Origin: Pempheris klunzingeri
Taxonomy: Eukaryota > Chordata > Actinopteri > Acropomatiformes > Pempheridae
Assembly (NCBI RefSeq): GCF_042242105.1
Contig: NC_092028.1
Coordinates: forward strand, 10,153,338 to 10,217,337
Length of the DNA: 64,000 bases
Direction of reading: 5' to 3'
The notes beneath the pieces are model-generated. The model made no database searches and was not told where the DNA came from. It was given only the letters and a program-made list of their open reading frames with translations. Shown piece after piece: positions 1 to 10,800 of the stretch. Numbering within the stretch: position 1 is the stretch's first letter; the number at the start of each line of letters is the position of its first letter. The position numbers were made by a program, and so were the translations under genes.

Positions 1-1390
1 CTAACCTTAGATGATCTGGCCCATCCAGACAGTTTGATGTGATTGTCTGGTATACTGGCTCTGTATGAAATCGTGATTAGGATCTATAGACTTAAGTTGC
101 AGAGGAAGGCTTCATACAACGGAATCGTTATCTTCACCCAGCGACCAAAAGAGATTTCCTCCAGACACCAGAGCAGTGGCACTGAGTCAGTCAGTGGGTT
201 TAGTCACCTCAACGCCAACTCGACGCATCAGGCCACATTTCATTATGAAACCCATCCAAAGTGTCTCCCTTTCTCTCGAGGTGCAGATAATGAGCACGTG
301 TCAGGTGATCTGAAGAAGCGGCGAAGAGGAAGCTGATCATTTGACTCCTTGAAGGGAAGCCCGGGGTGCTCTGCATGCAGCACTCTGCTGCAGCCCAGTG
401 AGATCTTTAACATCACGTTAGTCACGGTCTGGTGCACTGTCTGCTCCACATTTTGACTTTTAGCACTCAGAGCACCACTTTCACTCCTCTCGTCAATCTG
501 GCTCCTCTCTGCCTTGGTTTTTGTGGCGGACTGCCTTAAGCAGACGCTGTTACATGAGTGTTGCTGTCCTCTTTCTGGCCCTTTCATCTGGAATGTATTC
601 TAGTGATGAAAGATGTCAAGCTGCTCCAGCACTTCTATTCATTTGTTTGGCGTTTACCAATAATGTAACCCTACGGGACGTTTGTTATGTGGTCTTTCTT
701 GACTACTGCGGTTATTCACATAAAATTAATGGTAGATTTCTGATGTACACTATATATCTGCATATCTGCAGGAGCCCTAAGCACCAGCTCTGCCCCTGGG
801 GTTTTGTCTCTCAAGCGTGACAAGGCTGTTTGCCATATGGTGCTGCCATGGTGGTGGACAACAGCCGTGCCAGCATTAAAAGCCCGCTGCTCTCCATGGT
901 GTTTGGGTGTTTTAAGATGATTTGAGGATTTGCAAGTGAGGAGGACATTTCGTGCAGTGTTGAGAAGATTATTATCAGCCTGTGACCTCTTTGTGCAAGT
1001 CACTCAACATCGTGATTACAGTCACTGATATTTTCAGTTAGGCCTAGACACCACACATTGACATGGTTGTTCATGGATGGATAATATTTATTACTATTCA
1101 TTTGAGGTAATAAAATGCCAGGATTTGTTGTAAAAAATAAACCCAGTTTGGGAACATTTATTTGCAGTAAGATGTAGGCATTATGATAAAAAAAAAAAAA
1201 ATGAAGGCCTTGTTTGCTGTGAATCATGGGATATTATCTCAGACTGAGGATGAAAACAACAAAGACCAGTGACTGCTTCCATGGGCAGGGCCAGAGTGAG
1301 AAGATAATGGTTAATTGGCTCATTTGTATCATCAATGGACTACTGAGCAGTCCTGCTAGGTACAGGCTAGGTCAATCAAAAACCTAAACC
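1..1390. other. Intergenic, no gene recognised
   Basis: I see no exon with recognisable protein similarity on either strand. Short open frames of about 60-115 codons overlap on both strands and show no family motif. There is an A-run near 1188-1201. The segment could hold the 3' end of an upstream gene, but nothing in the sequence supports that. Confidence 0.5.
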
Positions 1391-1717
1391 AAAAGCGACT
1401 ACAAAGAGATGCAAAAGGACTTCAAAGAGACAGAAAGCGACTACAAAGAGATGCAAAAGGACTTCAAAGAGACAGAAAGCGACTACAAAGAGATTTAAAA
1501 TGACCACAAATCAACTACAAAGAGATGTAAAACAACTTCAAAGAGACACTAAATAATAAAAAAAAGAGATGTACAATGATCACAGAGAGACAAAAAGCAA
1601 CTACAAAGAGATGCAAAACATCGAAGAAAAGATGTAAAAAGGCCGCAGAGCGATACAAAGCAACTACAAAAAGATGTGAAACGGTCAGAAAGAGACACAA
1701 AATGGCCACAAAGATGC
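1391..1717. repeat. Purine-rich minisatellite, 21/42-bp unit
   Basis: At least two near-identical 42-bp units (1392-1433 and 1434-1475) are followed by diverged copies to about 1717. Each 42-bp unit is two related 21-bp halves built on CTACAAAGAGATGCAAAA and CTTCAAAGAGACAGAAA. The plus strand is strongly A/G rich and poor in T. Because 21 is a multiple of 3, the array stays open in one frame (1576-1782) as a Lys/Arg/Thr-rich peptide with seven-residue periodicity. This is probably a by-product of the repeat, not a gene. Confidence 0.85.
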
Positions 1718-3310
1718 ACATTTATGGCCATTTTGAGCCTCTGAGTGTGGGTGTCAGTGTCTGGGACCCCGTTGTGTCATGATATCCACGGCTGTGAAAT
1801 AGCAACTACTTATATATATTATTTCATATTAGAATATTCATGTATTGTTCAATAATATACACTTATTACACTGAATAAATAATGTACCTATTAATAATGT
1901 ACAGAACCAGGGCTTTAAACGAGCGTCTGATTGCTTCCCTCAGCTCGAGCTCTTCACAGTCTATTTCTGCCCATCTTTACTGTTTTTAATGTCACCTGAG
2001 TGGGCAGCAGTCTGCCGCTGAGATGAAGATTAACCCTCACACACGAAATATATTTAATCATGAACTCATGGAAACGGTCTGTATCCCTGTGTAGGTGTCT
2101 GATATGTGATAGAGTTATCAGATCACTCATTTCAGCTTTATGAGCACATGCATTTATCTGGCATGCAAAGGTTGAGATTTTCCACTACGCTTCCCACTGG
2201 CAAACACAGGTAGGTGAGATGGACTCAAACACACTGTTGTTAACTTTTGTGGCTGTTTTGTGCTTTCAGCATATTACATCAGGTGCAAAGCTGCAGTTCA
2301 AAAGTTGCATTCGGGGACTAAAACTTCCAGAGCCTCCAAAATGATCTGAGTAATGATAATGAATGATCATATTATGTCATGACTCTATAATGTACCTTAA
2401 CCACTCTTATAGCAAATGGCTTATGTAGAGCAGACACTGGATCACTTGCTGTTGCTGCTGCTGCTGCCAAATGTCTAACAAATACCTTGCAAACATGGCG
2501 AAACAGTGTTTTTAAGTGTGGACAAGCACACAGCACTGAGAGACGATGTGGGAGAAAAAGTATATCCCGTTAAATAATTTCACTCTTTGAAATAATTTAT
2601 GTTCCAGACAGCTCTCATCCATCCTCATTTTTTATACATCAATCCAAATCTATTGAAGCTGACTTGGTGCGCTTCCACCAATGCGCTCTTTCCATGCAGT
2701 CATTCATGGGATGTTACTGTCACCTACTGGCTGATCACCACACTGTACCTGGGAAGATCATGTTCTAAAATTCACAATATATGTAGGCAGACACTGCGTT
2801 ATAATTCCACATATTCTAATATGGGGAAGAATAATATCATCCATTTTCACAGAGAAATGACCTCAGTTCTCAAAAAAAAGATATTTCTTTAAATGATCTA
2901 CTTTGACACAGTAAGGCAGATGATTTTAGATGATTAATTTAAGATGATTTTATACATATTTGCATACATAAATTATGGATGGACACCAAGAACATCAGTC
3001 GCATATGCCAAATAATAAAAACACCTTTTTAGTATGAATCACTGATATAGCCTGATATATTTTAATTTCTTAGTTTTGGATTTGAACTCTAATTATCTAT
3101 CGAGATAATAAAAACCCCTCGTAAAGCAGTACGGGGCGCTGTTTCCTCACTTTAAACCAAACAGTGTGATAGAGTCCCTCAGTGCAGCTTTGTCTCCTTG
3201 AACACATCTCCCCCGTGTATATTATCGTATTGCGGCCATGTGCAACATTCCTGACATGATGTGTTCAATGTTGTTAAATAGTGTAGTTCAATGGTCCTGA
3301 GTGAATATTT
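1718..3310. other. AT-rich intergenic segment
   Basis: No exon, RNA or clear transposon was recognised. The segment is AT rich, with a short TATATATTAT stretch near 1810 and a (TGC)n-like GTTGCTGCTGCTGCTGC stretch near 2450-2466. It separates the minisatellite from the tRNA gene. Confidence 0.5.
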
Positions 3311-3320
3311 AAAAAAAAAA
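3311..3320 (-). terminator. RNA polymerase III terminator of the tRNA-Ser gene
   Basis: A run of ten A on the plus strand is a run of ten T on the minus strand, starting six bases past the 3' end of the tRNA. This is the usual Pol III stop signal and supports the tRNA as a complete transcription unit. Confidence 0.8.
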
Positions 3321-3326
3321 GATTTG

Positions 3327-3408
3327 CGTTGTCGGCAGGATTCGAACCTGCGCGGGGAGACCCCAATGGATTTCTAGTCCATCGCCTTAACCACTCGGCC
3401 ACGACAAC
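3327..3408 (-). tRNA. tRNA-Ser (anticodon AGA)
   Basis: The 82-nt minus-strand gene folds as a standard class II (long variable arm) tRNA. The acceptor stem GTTGTCG pairs perfectly with CGACAAC, leaving discriminator G at 3327. The anticodon loop CTAGAAA is closed by TGGA/TCCA, with anticodon AGA at 3375-3373. The variable arm is GC rich (TTGGGGTCTCCCCGCG region). The T loop GGTTCGAATCC holds the B box and TGGCCGAGTGG the A box. No intron and no encoded CCA are seen, as expected for a nuclear vertebrate tRNA. It decodes UCU (and UCC/UCA by inosine at position 34). It stands alone, about 1 kb upstream of BPTF and transcribed away from it. Confidence 0.97.
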
Positions 3409-4079
3409 TTCCATACGTAAGGCAGATCCCAAATATTCCCATATTTATAAGACTGTATTCAAAAAGTTACATAAAATTGATGTGCTAATGTCGCCGTATC
3501 TGACTGTATGATCTTCACAGCTGCGGTGGCTGCTCTGTTTGGAAGAGAAAACTAGAGCTCAGCGGAGGTATCAAGGTTACATGAAGTTATTATCACAAAG
3601 CCTCGTCCTGATATTTAATTACTGCGTCAAATGAATACAGTTGTAGATGAATTCTGGTTGAGTGAGCGAGGTTTTTTTTTTTCCTGCTGAAGAAAGTAGT
3701 GTCGTCGATTCTTCTCTGTATCTGACAGATGTAGTTCCTTCGCGGAATAATAAATGCGTAGAAGAATATAAACAGCTAAAACTACTGTTGAAGAAATGCC
3801 GCAGTCACTTTCAGTACAACCTTTCTCACATTCCTAACGTGAGAAGCTAAGTGGACACTGAGCTTTAGCCTCAATGTTTTATGTTGTTTGCGTTGCATAA
3901 ACCTCTTTTCCCCGCGTTCGCTCCCTTCAGCATCAGGAACAAGCGGTGCTGCGGCACCACAGCTTCCTCACAATGCTCGTTACAACTGAAACCACACACA
4001 CGGACTTCTCTGGTTAAACGTGGTCGAAGTGAGAAAATGTGAAAACTAATAGTGAGTAATAGTCATTTCGCTCCGTGTT
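3409..4079. other. Intergenic between tRNA-Ser and BPTF promoter
   Basis: No gene was recognised. The segment holds a run of Ts at 3671-3681 and becomes GC richer toward 4080, where the BPTF promoter begins. Confidence 0.5.
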
Positions 4080-4367
4080 GCCGCTGAGCTGGAAGCAGTG
4101 TCACGTGACTCCCCCAGTGAGAGCCTGGTGTTTGTTCAGCCAGAGAGGCAGAGAAGAAGAAAAATGGCGGCTCTAGGCGAACCCAAACGGGACGCCGGGC
4201 TAACGTTTTAAGCTTTCGTACCCGAAAAGACGCGGGGGCTTCTCGGGGTTACTGCGCCGTCTGAATCCCCGCCGGTTCAGCTTTTTGGGGTTGCCGTTTT
4301 AGCTCGCGTCCGTGTAGGCTACCTAAACGCAAAAATTGGAAGAGTAAAATAATAGCTTTCGCCTATC
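4080..4367 (+). promoter_or_regulatory. BPTF promoter and 5' leader (CpG rich)
   Basis: The segment is CpG rich and has no TATA box. A palindromic E-box TCACGTGA lies at 4101-4108 (USF/MYC/TFE class). A YY1-type AAAATGGCGGC lies at 4161-4171, an element often found at or just downstream of start sites of TATA-less housekeeping genes. The transcription start is inferred to lie between these two sites or close by. If it is upstream of 4164, the ATG inside the YY1 motif opens a 15-codon upstream ORF (listed separately). Confidence 0.65.
4164..4211 (+). other. Upstream ORF in the BPTF 5' leader
   Basis: The ATG overlapping the YY1-type motif opens a frame encoding MAALGEPKRDAGLTF followed by TAA. 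It ends 156 nt before the BPTF start codon and is in frame with it, but separated by its own stop. It would be translated only if transcription starts upstream of 4164. Coding status is inferred only. Confidence 0.35.
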
Positions 4368-4884
4368 ATGAGAGGGAAGAGGGGCAGGCCGCCCAAACCG
4401 CTACAAGCCGAGGAGCCGTCCTCAGCTACGGCCCGGGGCTTGCGACCCAGGCGGAACCTGAAGCCCAGGTTGAGGGACAGCGGGGATGAGGACGCCGAGA
4501 GCCCCACAAGAGAGACCGCTAAGTCGTCCAAGAAGAGGAAAGGGGGATCCGTCACGTCAACGCGGGGCAGGGGACGAGGTAGAGGCGGCGGCGGCGGCGG
4601 TGGTGGCAGAGGAGGCAGAGGGGGTCGCAGGGGAAGGCGGACGCCAGTGTCCAAAACAGTGGTGTACGACGACCACGAGAGTGAGGAGGAGGACGATGCT
4701 GTCAGCTTGAGGTCGGAGGAGGACGAGTTTATTGAAGAGGAGCCTCAGTCCGAGGAGGATGAGGCCCTCAAAGAGGACTCTGATTGCCTTGAAGATGATG
4801 TGCTGGACGAGGAGGAGGGTGATGATGCCAGCTACTGTACTGAGAGTAGCTTTCGGAGTCAGAGCACACACGCCAGCACTCCGG
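4368..4884 (+). CDS. bptf: BPTF exon 1: AT-hook, RGG-like tract, acidic region
   Basis: Residues 1-172. The AT-hook core RGRPPK is at residues 5-10. A basic region follows, then an uninterrupted Arg/Gly tract (about 4563-4640) with eight consecutive Gly. Next comes [12 protein letters not shown] and a long Glu/Asp-rich stretch ending in [18 protein letters not shown], which is conserved in vertebrate BPTF. The exon ends in phase 1 at a GTAAAT donor. The acidic region of BPTF is known to contact nucleosomes and remodelling partners; that role is assumed by homology. Confidence 0.93.
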
Positions 4885-7800
4885 GTAAATAAACACTATT
4901 ATCAGGTTGTGGATAATGTGTCTCAACATACGCTGCAGGGAGTGGAAAATACACCCAGAAATATTCCTTATTATTGTTTTTGCCCAGTGTAGGAAGCAGT
5001 AAGGTTATTGTTCAAAATGGAGAATGCACACTGTATGAACATAGGCCGCAGTCATTAATGCTACTGCAGGTGGATTGACACGGTAGCTGTATCGTCAGTT
5101 TACCTTGTTGCCATCACGACCTGTCAACACACAGTAAAGCACGCTCTTAAATAATCCACAGTTATTTTAGGAATAACTGCGAATGCCTCCATCTCGAGGT
5201 ATTATTCACTTAGATTTATGTCAGAAACTTAGCTGCTAGCGTGCTAACGCTAGCATGTAAAATTAGCTCCTGCTGCCTACTTTCATCCTGTAACTGTCTC
5301 TGTCAGTTTGATACCGGCTGCTTTACGTATTTATTATTACTACCGTCAACACTCAATGCTTTTTAGGCGAAAAAGAAACGGGTATTTTGTGTTTTGAAGC
5401 TGTTAAAGAAAGAAAAGAGTTAGCTAACTAACTTATCTCGGCTAGCATGTCATTTTTTTATGACTTTGTCAGCTTTCAACATAGTTAACGCAGAAATTCA
5501 ATCTAAAACTCCTGAAAAAACGACAGCTACTATTTGTAAAGGTGCAACTCAAAGAAAGAGAGATTATAAGGCGTTTGATAAACATTTATGTCACTAGCCA
5601 AGCTCCACAGCTAATGTTATCGTGGATGCAGGAGGAGAAGGCAGTCCTGTTTGGCTACTACAGTGGCCATGTGTTGAACCGGCTCAGCCACAGTAACCGG
5701 TGGTGGAAAATACCTACTTAAGTACAAACTTGAGGTCCATGTTCTTTACTTGAGTATTTCTATTTTCTGCTACTTTATACATATATATTAACATGAGCTC
5801 CACTTACCACCAACTTCAACTTTAAAATAACATTAAAGCATCAATAATTATAACCCACAGGTTAAGTATTTTGAATTGTTGTACTTAAATTATATTTTCA
5901 TGCCAATGCTTCTGGACTTGTATTTAACCTTTTAAGTAACATCCTCATTGCAGGACTTCTACTTGTAATTGGTTATTTTTATGATGTGGTGTTATTACTT
6001 TTAAAAGACCCAAGTGTCTCTTCTGTAACTGAGGGTAGCAAGTTTGACACCAGACTACAGTTAACCCCTCTCACATTTTAGGCACAGATTTAGATAATAT
6101 GTGGATTTCTGCCTCTTTGAGTTGTTCTGGAAAGCTTACTGCACCTGTAAGCTTGGAAATAACGTGAATTAGATCTACTTTTAGAAATGATGCACCAAAC
6201 ATTTGAGCTGAATATTTGAGATATGGGTTTACAAAAGATGGTTGTTGCTATACAGCCCTATAGAGGACCTGGGTGATATTGGTAAGATCAGCCATCACAG
6301 CCTTTTGACTCAGCACCGGCAGTTTTAAATGTGTGACTCTCAGTCCTGTCATACAGCCATAACAACTGTTTTCGAAAGTGCATTATGGTTTACTAGTGTC
6401 ATTTGTGTATCCTGCAGGGAAGAAAAAAGCACGGGTTCCCCGACCTCGCACCCCCATCCTCGAAGATAAGGAGATTCCTCCTCTTGAGCTTCCTGACACC
6501 TCTGAGGACCTCCTGGTGCCTAATGAGGAGCTGCTCTATGCCATCTCCATCTACGAGGTGGTACGGAACTTCAGCACAGTGCTGCGTTTGTCCCCTTTCC
6601 GCTTTGAGGACTTCTGTGCTGCACTGGTAGGCCAGGAGCAGTGCACTTTAATAGCAGAGACTCATATTTCCCTCTTGAAGGCTATCCTACGCGAGGAGGA
6701 CTCCTCCAACACTACCTTTGGCCCCGCTGACCTCAAGGACAGTGTCAACTCCACTCTGTACTTTATTGATGGCATGACATGGCCTGAGGTGCTTCGGGCG
6801 TACTGTGAGAGCGACAGGGAGTACCATCACGTCCTGCCATACCAGGAGGTGGATGAGTATCCCTATAGTCCACTTGAAAATAAGGTCAAGGTGCTACAGT
6901 TTTTAGTGGACCAGTTTCTCACCACCAACATCGCACGCGAGGAGCTGATGTCTGACGGCAGCATGCAGTATGACGACCACTGCCGAGTGTGTCACCGCCT
7001 GGGTGACCTGTTGTGCTGTGAGACATGCTCAGCGGTGTACCACCTGGAGTGTGTCAAACCACCGCTGGAGGAGGTGCCAGAGGATGAATGGCAGTGCGAG
7101 ATTTGCGTGGCACACAAGGTGCCTGGTGTCACAGACTGTGTGACAGAGGCTCAGAAGAACAGGCCCTACATTCGCCAGGAGCCCATTGGATATGACCGCC
7201 ACCAGAGGAAATACTGGTTCTTAAACAGAAGGATTATTGTGTAAGTCAGGACCCTCACTGCCTTTCTGTTCCACTAGAATTACCTTTAATTCTGTGCCAA
7301 TGGCTTTATTCCCCAAAACAGATTACAGAGAATGTGCACTAAGTCAGCTCTGCGAAACAAACGGGAAACATTTGATCATTATTATTTAACCAGGTGAAAG
7401 CACATTGAAATTCAGCTGAACAGCAGCAAGGAGTCACTGTCACTACAGGACAACATATTACATCACATATCAACTCAATACAGATGTTATCACCAAATGC
7501 ATTCAAAACAAAAAGAGAAAAAAACACAGGGGGGAAAAAGCATTGTTAACACCGATGCAGCACTGTCCCGCTTATAACTCGGTTAATCCCTATGGCATGT
7601 TACAACCACCCTTTTACAAGTTGCTCAGAGCAGAGGGTGCAGGTAGGAATGGCCTTCGATGCACTGATCATGTTGATAATGTACATTTTCCAAATCACTG
7701 TATATTTTTATATAAAGGGAGAGAATCATCTTATTGATATAGTGATTTTCATTTCAACCACATTGCCCATCCCTACAGGTAGTTTTTGATAAATTCAGTT

Positions 7801-10800
7801 AGATCCACTCTTCTAAATATAGCTAAAGGTACAGTATGAGTCACACATTTAATACCAGTCCTATACCTCAGTGCACTGTGGGAAATAGTTTAAACCACGG
7901 AGGTGGTGAACTGAAGCACACATGTGAAACATGTCAAGTCATGAAGAAAGTAGCAGCTATGCAGTTACCATCCATGGTTAATGTGCACATTCAATACCTT
8001 AATCACAGATGTTTTATGTTGTTGGGAAGCCAGATGGACATTTATTCTAAATATGACAAACATAGGCCTCAAATCAAAATAAAAAAATGGTAAAAACAAA
8101 ATTGCAGGCAGTTTACAGTTTCCTGAAAGGTATTCTCAGATTACGAGACTTGTCTCTACACTGTGTGTGGGCATGCTGTTCCAGACTAAAATTTGAAACA
8201 GCTGGAAAGTGAAATTTACTGGATAAGCGACTGTGCGTAGAATGCAACATGCTTTCATTCAGTTATTTGTTTGACCAAAGATTAGAGAAGAGACATGGAA
8301 TCCAAGCCTTCTTTACAGGCTGTTATGCTTTTCCTCACCCCAAACATAACATATGTCCTGTCTGAGCATAGACTTTACAAATAAGAGGCTGAATTCATCT
8401 TGCTGTCAGGCAGTATCCAACAGCTTTTAATGTTCATGCTGTTTTATTTAGATGGAATAAAAACAGAGAGAATATTGATGAACAGATGAGTGTGTCTGCT
8501 AGAGTCACACTTAAACCAGCCCTAGAACCTGATTATTGTAATTTCTTTACAAATGGCTGGTATCATTTTGCATGAATCGGCTTACTATTGCATTCTAGTA
8601 TGGAAATTTAATCTTTTAAGCTAGCTTGTGCAGAGAGCAGAGTTTCTTTACTATAACTCAGAGAATGAACTCACAAAAATCACAAAGTATTTACCCAACA
8701 CCAGTGATTTTATTTTACAAAGTAACATAAATTAATTAATTAGTACATTTGAGTCACGCATGTTTTCATTGTTAAATCATAACAATACCATGCACTGATG
8801 TGCTGGAGGAAGTAATGTGGTTTGCTGTGATATTTAACAGAGCCTGTTCTGTTCTCATTCCCCAGGGAGGAGGATGGGGAGCATGAGAAGAAGAGGATCT
8901 GGTACTATAGCACCAAGGCGCAGCTAGAGGAGGTCATGGGGTGCCTGGATAAGGAGTACTGGGAGACGGACCTCCATGCTACCCTGAAAGAAATGAAGGA
9001 GGAAGTCCAAGCTCACATGGACATCACAGAGGACCTTACCAACAAAGCTCGCGGAAACAATAAAGCCTACCTCACTGCTATCAACGGTACGGATTCCATA
9101 TTGACTTCAGTCCCCAAAATAGAGACGCATTTAAACTTTGTGGAGGCATTATCTCAATCTGGTATATGAGAGTAGGATGTAGGAAGAGAACGCGTGTTTC
9201 TGTGTGTTTGTGTCCTATGGGGTTACATTTTGAAACAGTCTATTAAGCGTCTGATAGCACAGTTCCTTACCTTAGGCAGCAGTGCTCTGCTATGATGATA
9301 GTCGGTGTTGGGTGCCGCCTGTTCTTCCTGCTTCACACTCCCTCAGACATCAAGCAACTGTTTTTCTCCTCTGCCTCCCTCTAAGGAGACAGAGTGGTTA
9401 GAAGACTTCTGATTACTGTGCCAGCAGTTTCCGCTTCTGTTTGACAGGCTGCCATATATAACAGTTTTCTTGTGTCTGTCACCAAACCGCCTCATTTAAG
9501 TTGTGACGAAGACAGTGGGGAACTATATTTCATTGGATATGTGCCTCTGGCATTCTGTCAAAAACTAGAGGTTTGAATAGGTATTCTGTAGAGCAAACTG
9601 GAAGAATAGAGGGTTTTGTAAAACCATCGCAGTGCTTTTTTCTCTCCATCATAAGTGATTTATGGGTGTTGCTGGTATATTTCATCCGTTAAAAGCCCAC
9701 TTCTGCTGCAGCGCAGGGCTGCCTGCACCTTGCTTTTCTTCCTTTACAGTGATTGGGAGGGACACCAGTGAAAACTAGTAATGAAACGTGGTTCAATGGA
9801 GATTTTAGCCTTTTTAGAAGCGAGTCTTGGATCTGTGTGGATAGGAATAGTTTTTAAGTTTACATTAACTGAGTCATAGACAAGCTCGCACAATTACTAT
9901 GTAATTATATTGATATATAACTTCATATCAACCAGTCTGAAGTCACCTAGAGCTGGTGAAGATGTTCCTTTCAAACATTTTTTTGTGGAGCTGAAACGAT
10001 TAGTCAAAGACAGAATATTTAGCGGCAACTGTTTTGATGATCATTAGTAACTTTAATCGTTTTTCAATGGAAATCTTCACCTTGGGCTGTGGAAACAATT
10101 CAGTTTTTTCATTAGATTGACAAAGGGATTAATGATTAACCAAGAAAATAATAAGAAGATTAATCAACGCTGAAAAAAATTGTCAGTTGCAGCAATTATT
10201 TTAATTGGAGAAAGTGATCTTCACATGTAGGAAGGAACGAATAATGTTATTGTGCTTTACAATAATTTAATGTTTTTGCCCAGATAATTGAGTATTATAA
10301 TGCAGTCTGGACTGTAGTTGAAGATTTCACTTAAAACTAAAGCAAAAAGCTGTTTTCTTCCCCATGTAGTTTATTCACTTGTGAACAAAGAAAGTGTTCA
10401 TTTGCTATGTTTTGATCTTGTCCTAACTTAGAAGAAGCAGTTGCTCCATTTAAATGTTACCATTGTGGCTGTGTGATCGCTGCGTTTGCTAAAACATGAA
10501 TGTGTTTCCTTTTGTTTGTAGATGTGATCACGGAGAGTTTGAAGGTCAGGCGGGAGGCACAGGAAACAAAGAGGCGAGCAGGGGAGGCAAAGCAGGAAGT
10601 AGAATCCAGCTCTGTTAAGACAGCAGAATCTGCCGAGTTCCCCTCACAGCTCGACAAGACAGAGCATGAAGACTCTGAGCCCAAGGAAGATGCTGGTTCA
10701 AAAGGTAAAAGTGAACTTGATATACAGTATTCTTTGCCCCAGTCTAGCTCTCCCAAATGTGCAAAGTGAAGTGCTACGCTTCCATTGTATGGTGAAGCCG

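Noticed and set aside
3329..3511. 60-codon plus-strand frame beginning in the tRNA region
   Set aside because: It reads through the complement of the tRNA-Ser gene and has no other support.
4319..4654. Pro-rich minus-strand frame opposite BPTF exon 1
   Set aside because: It is the complement of the Arg/Gly tract; the plus strand matches the known BPTF N-terminus.
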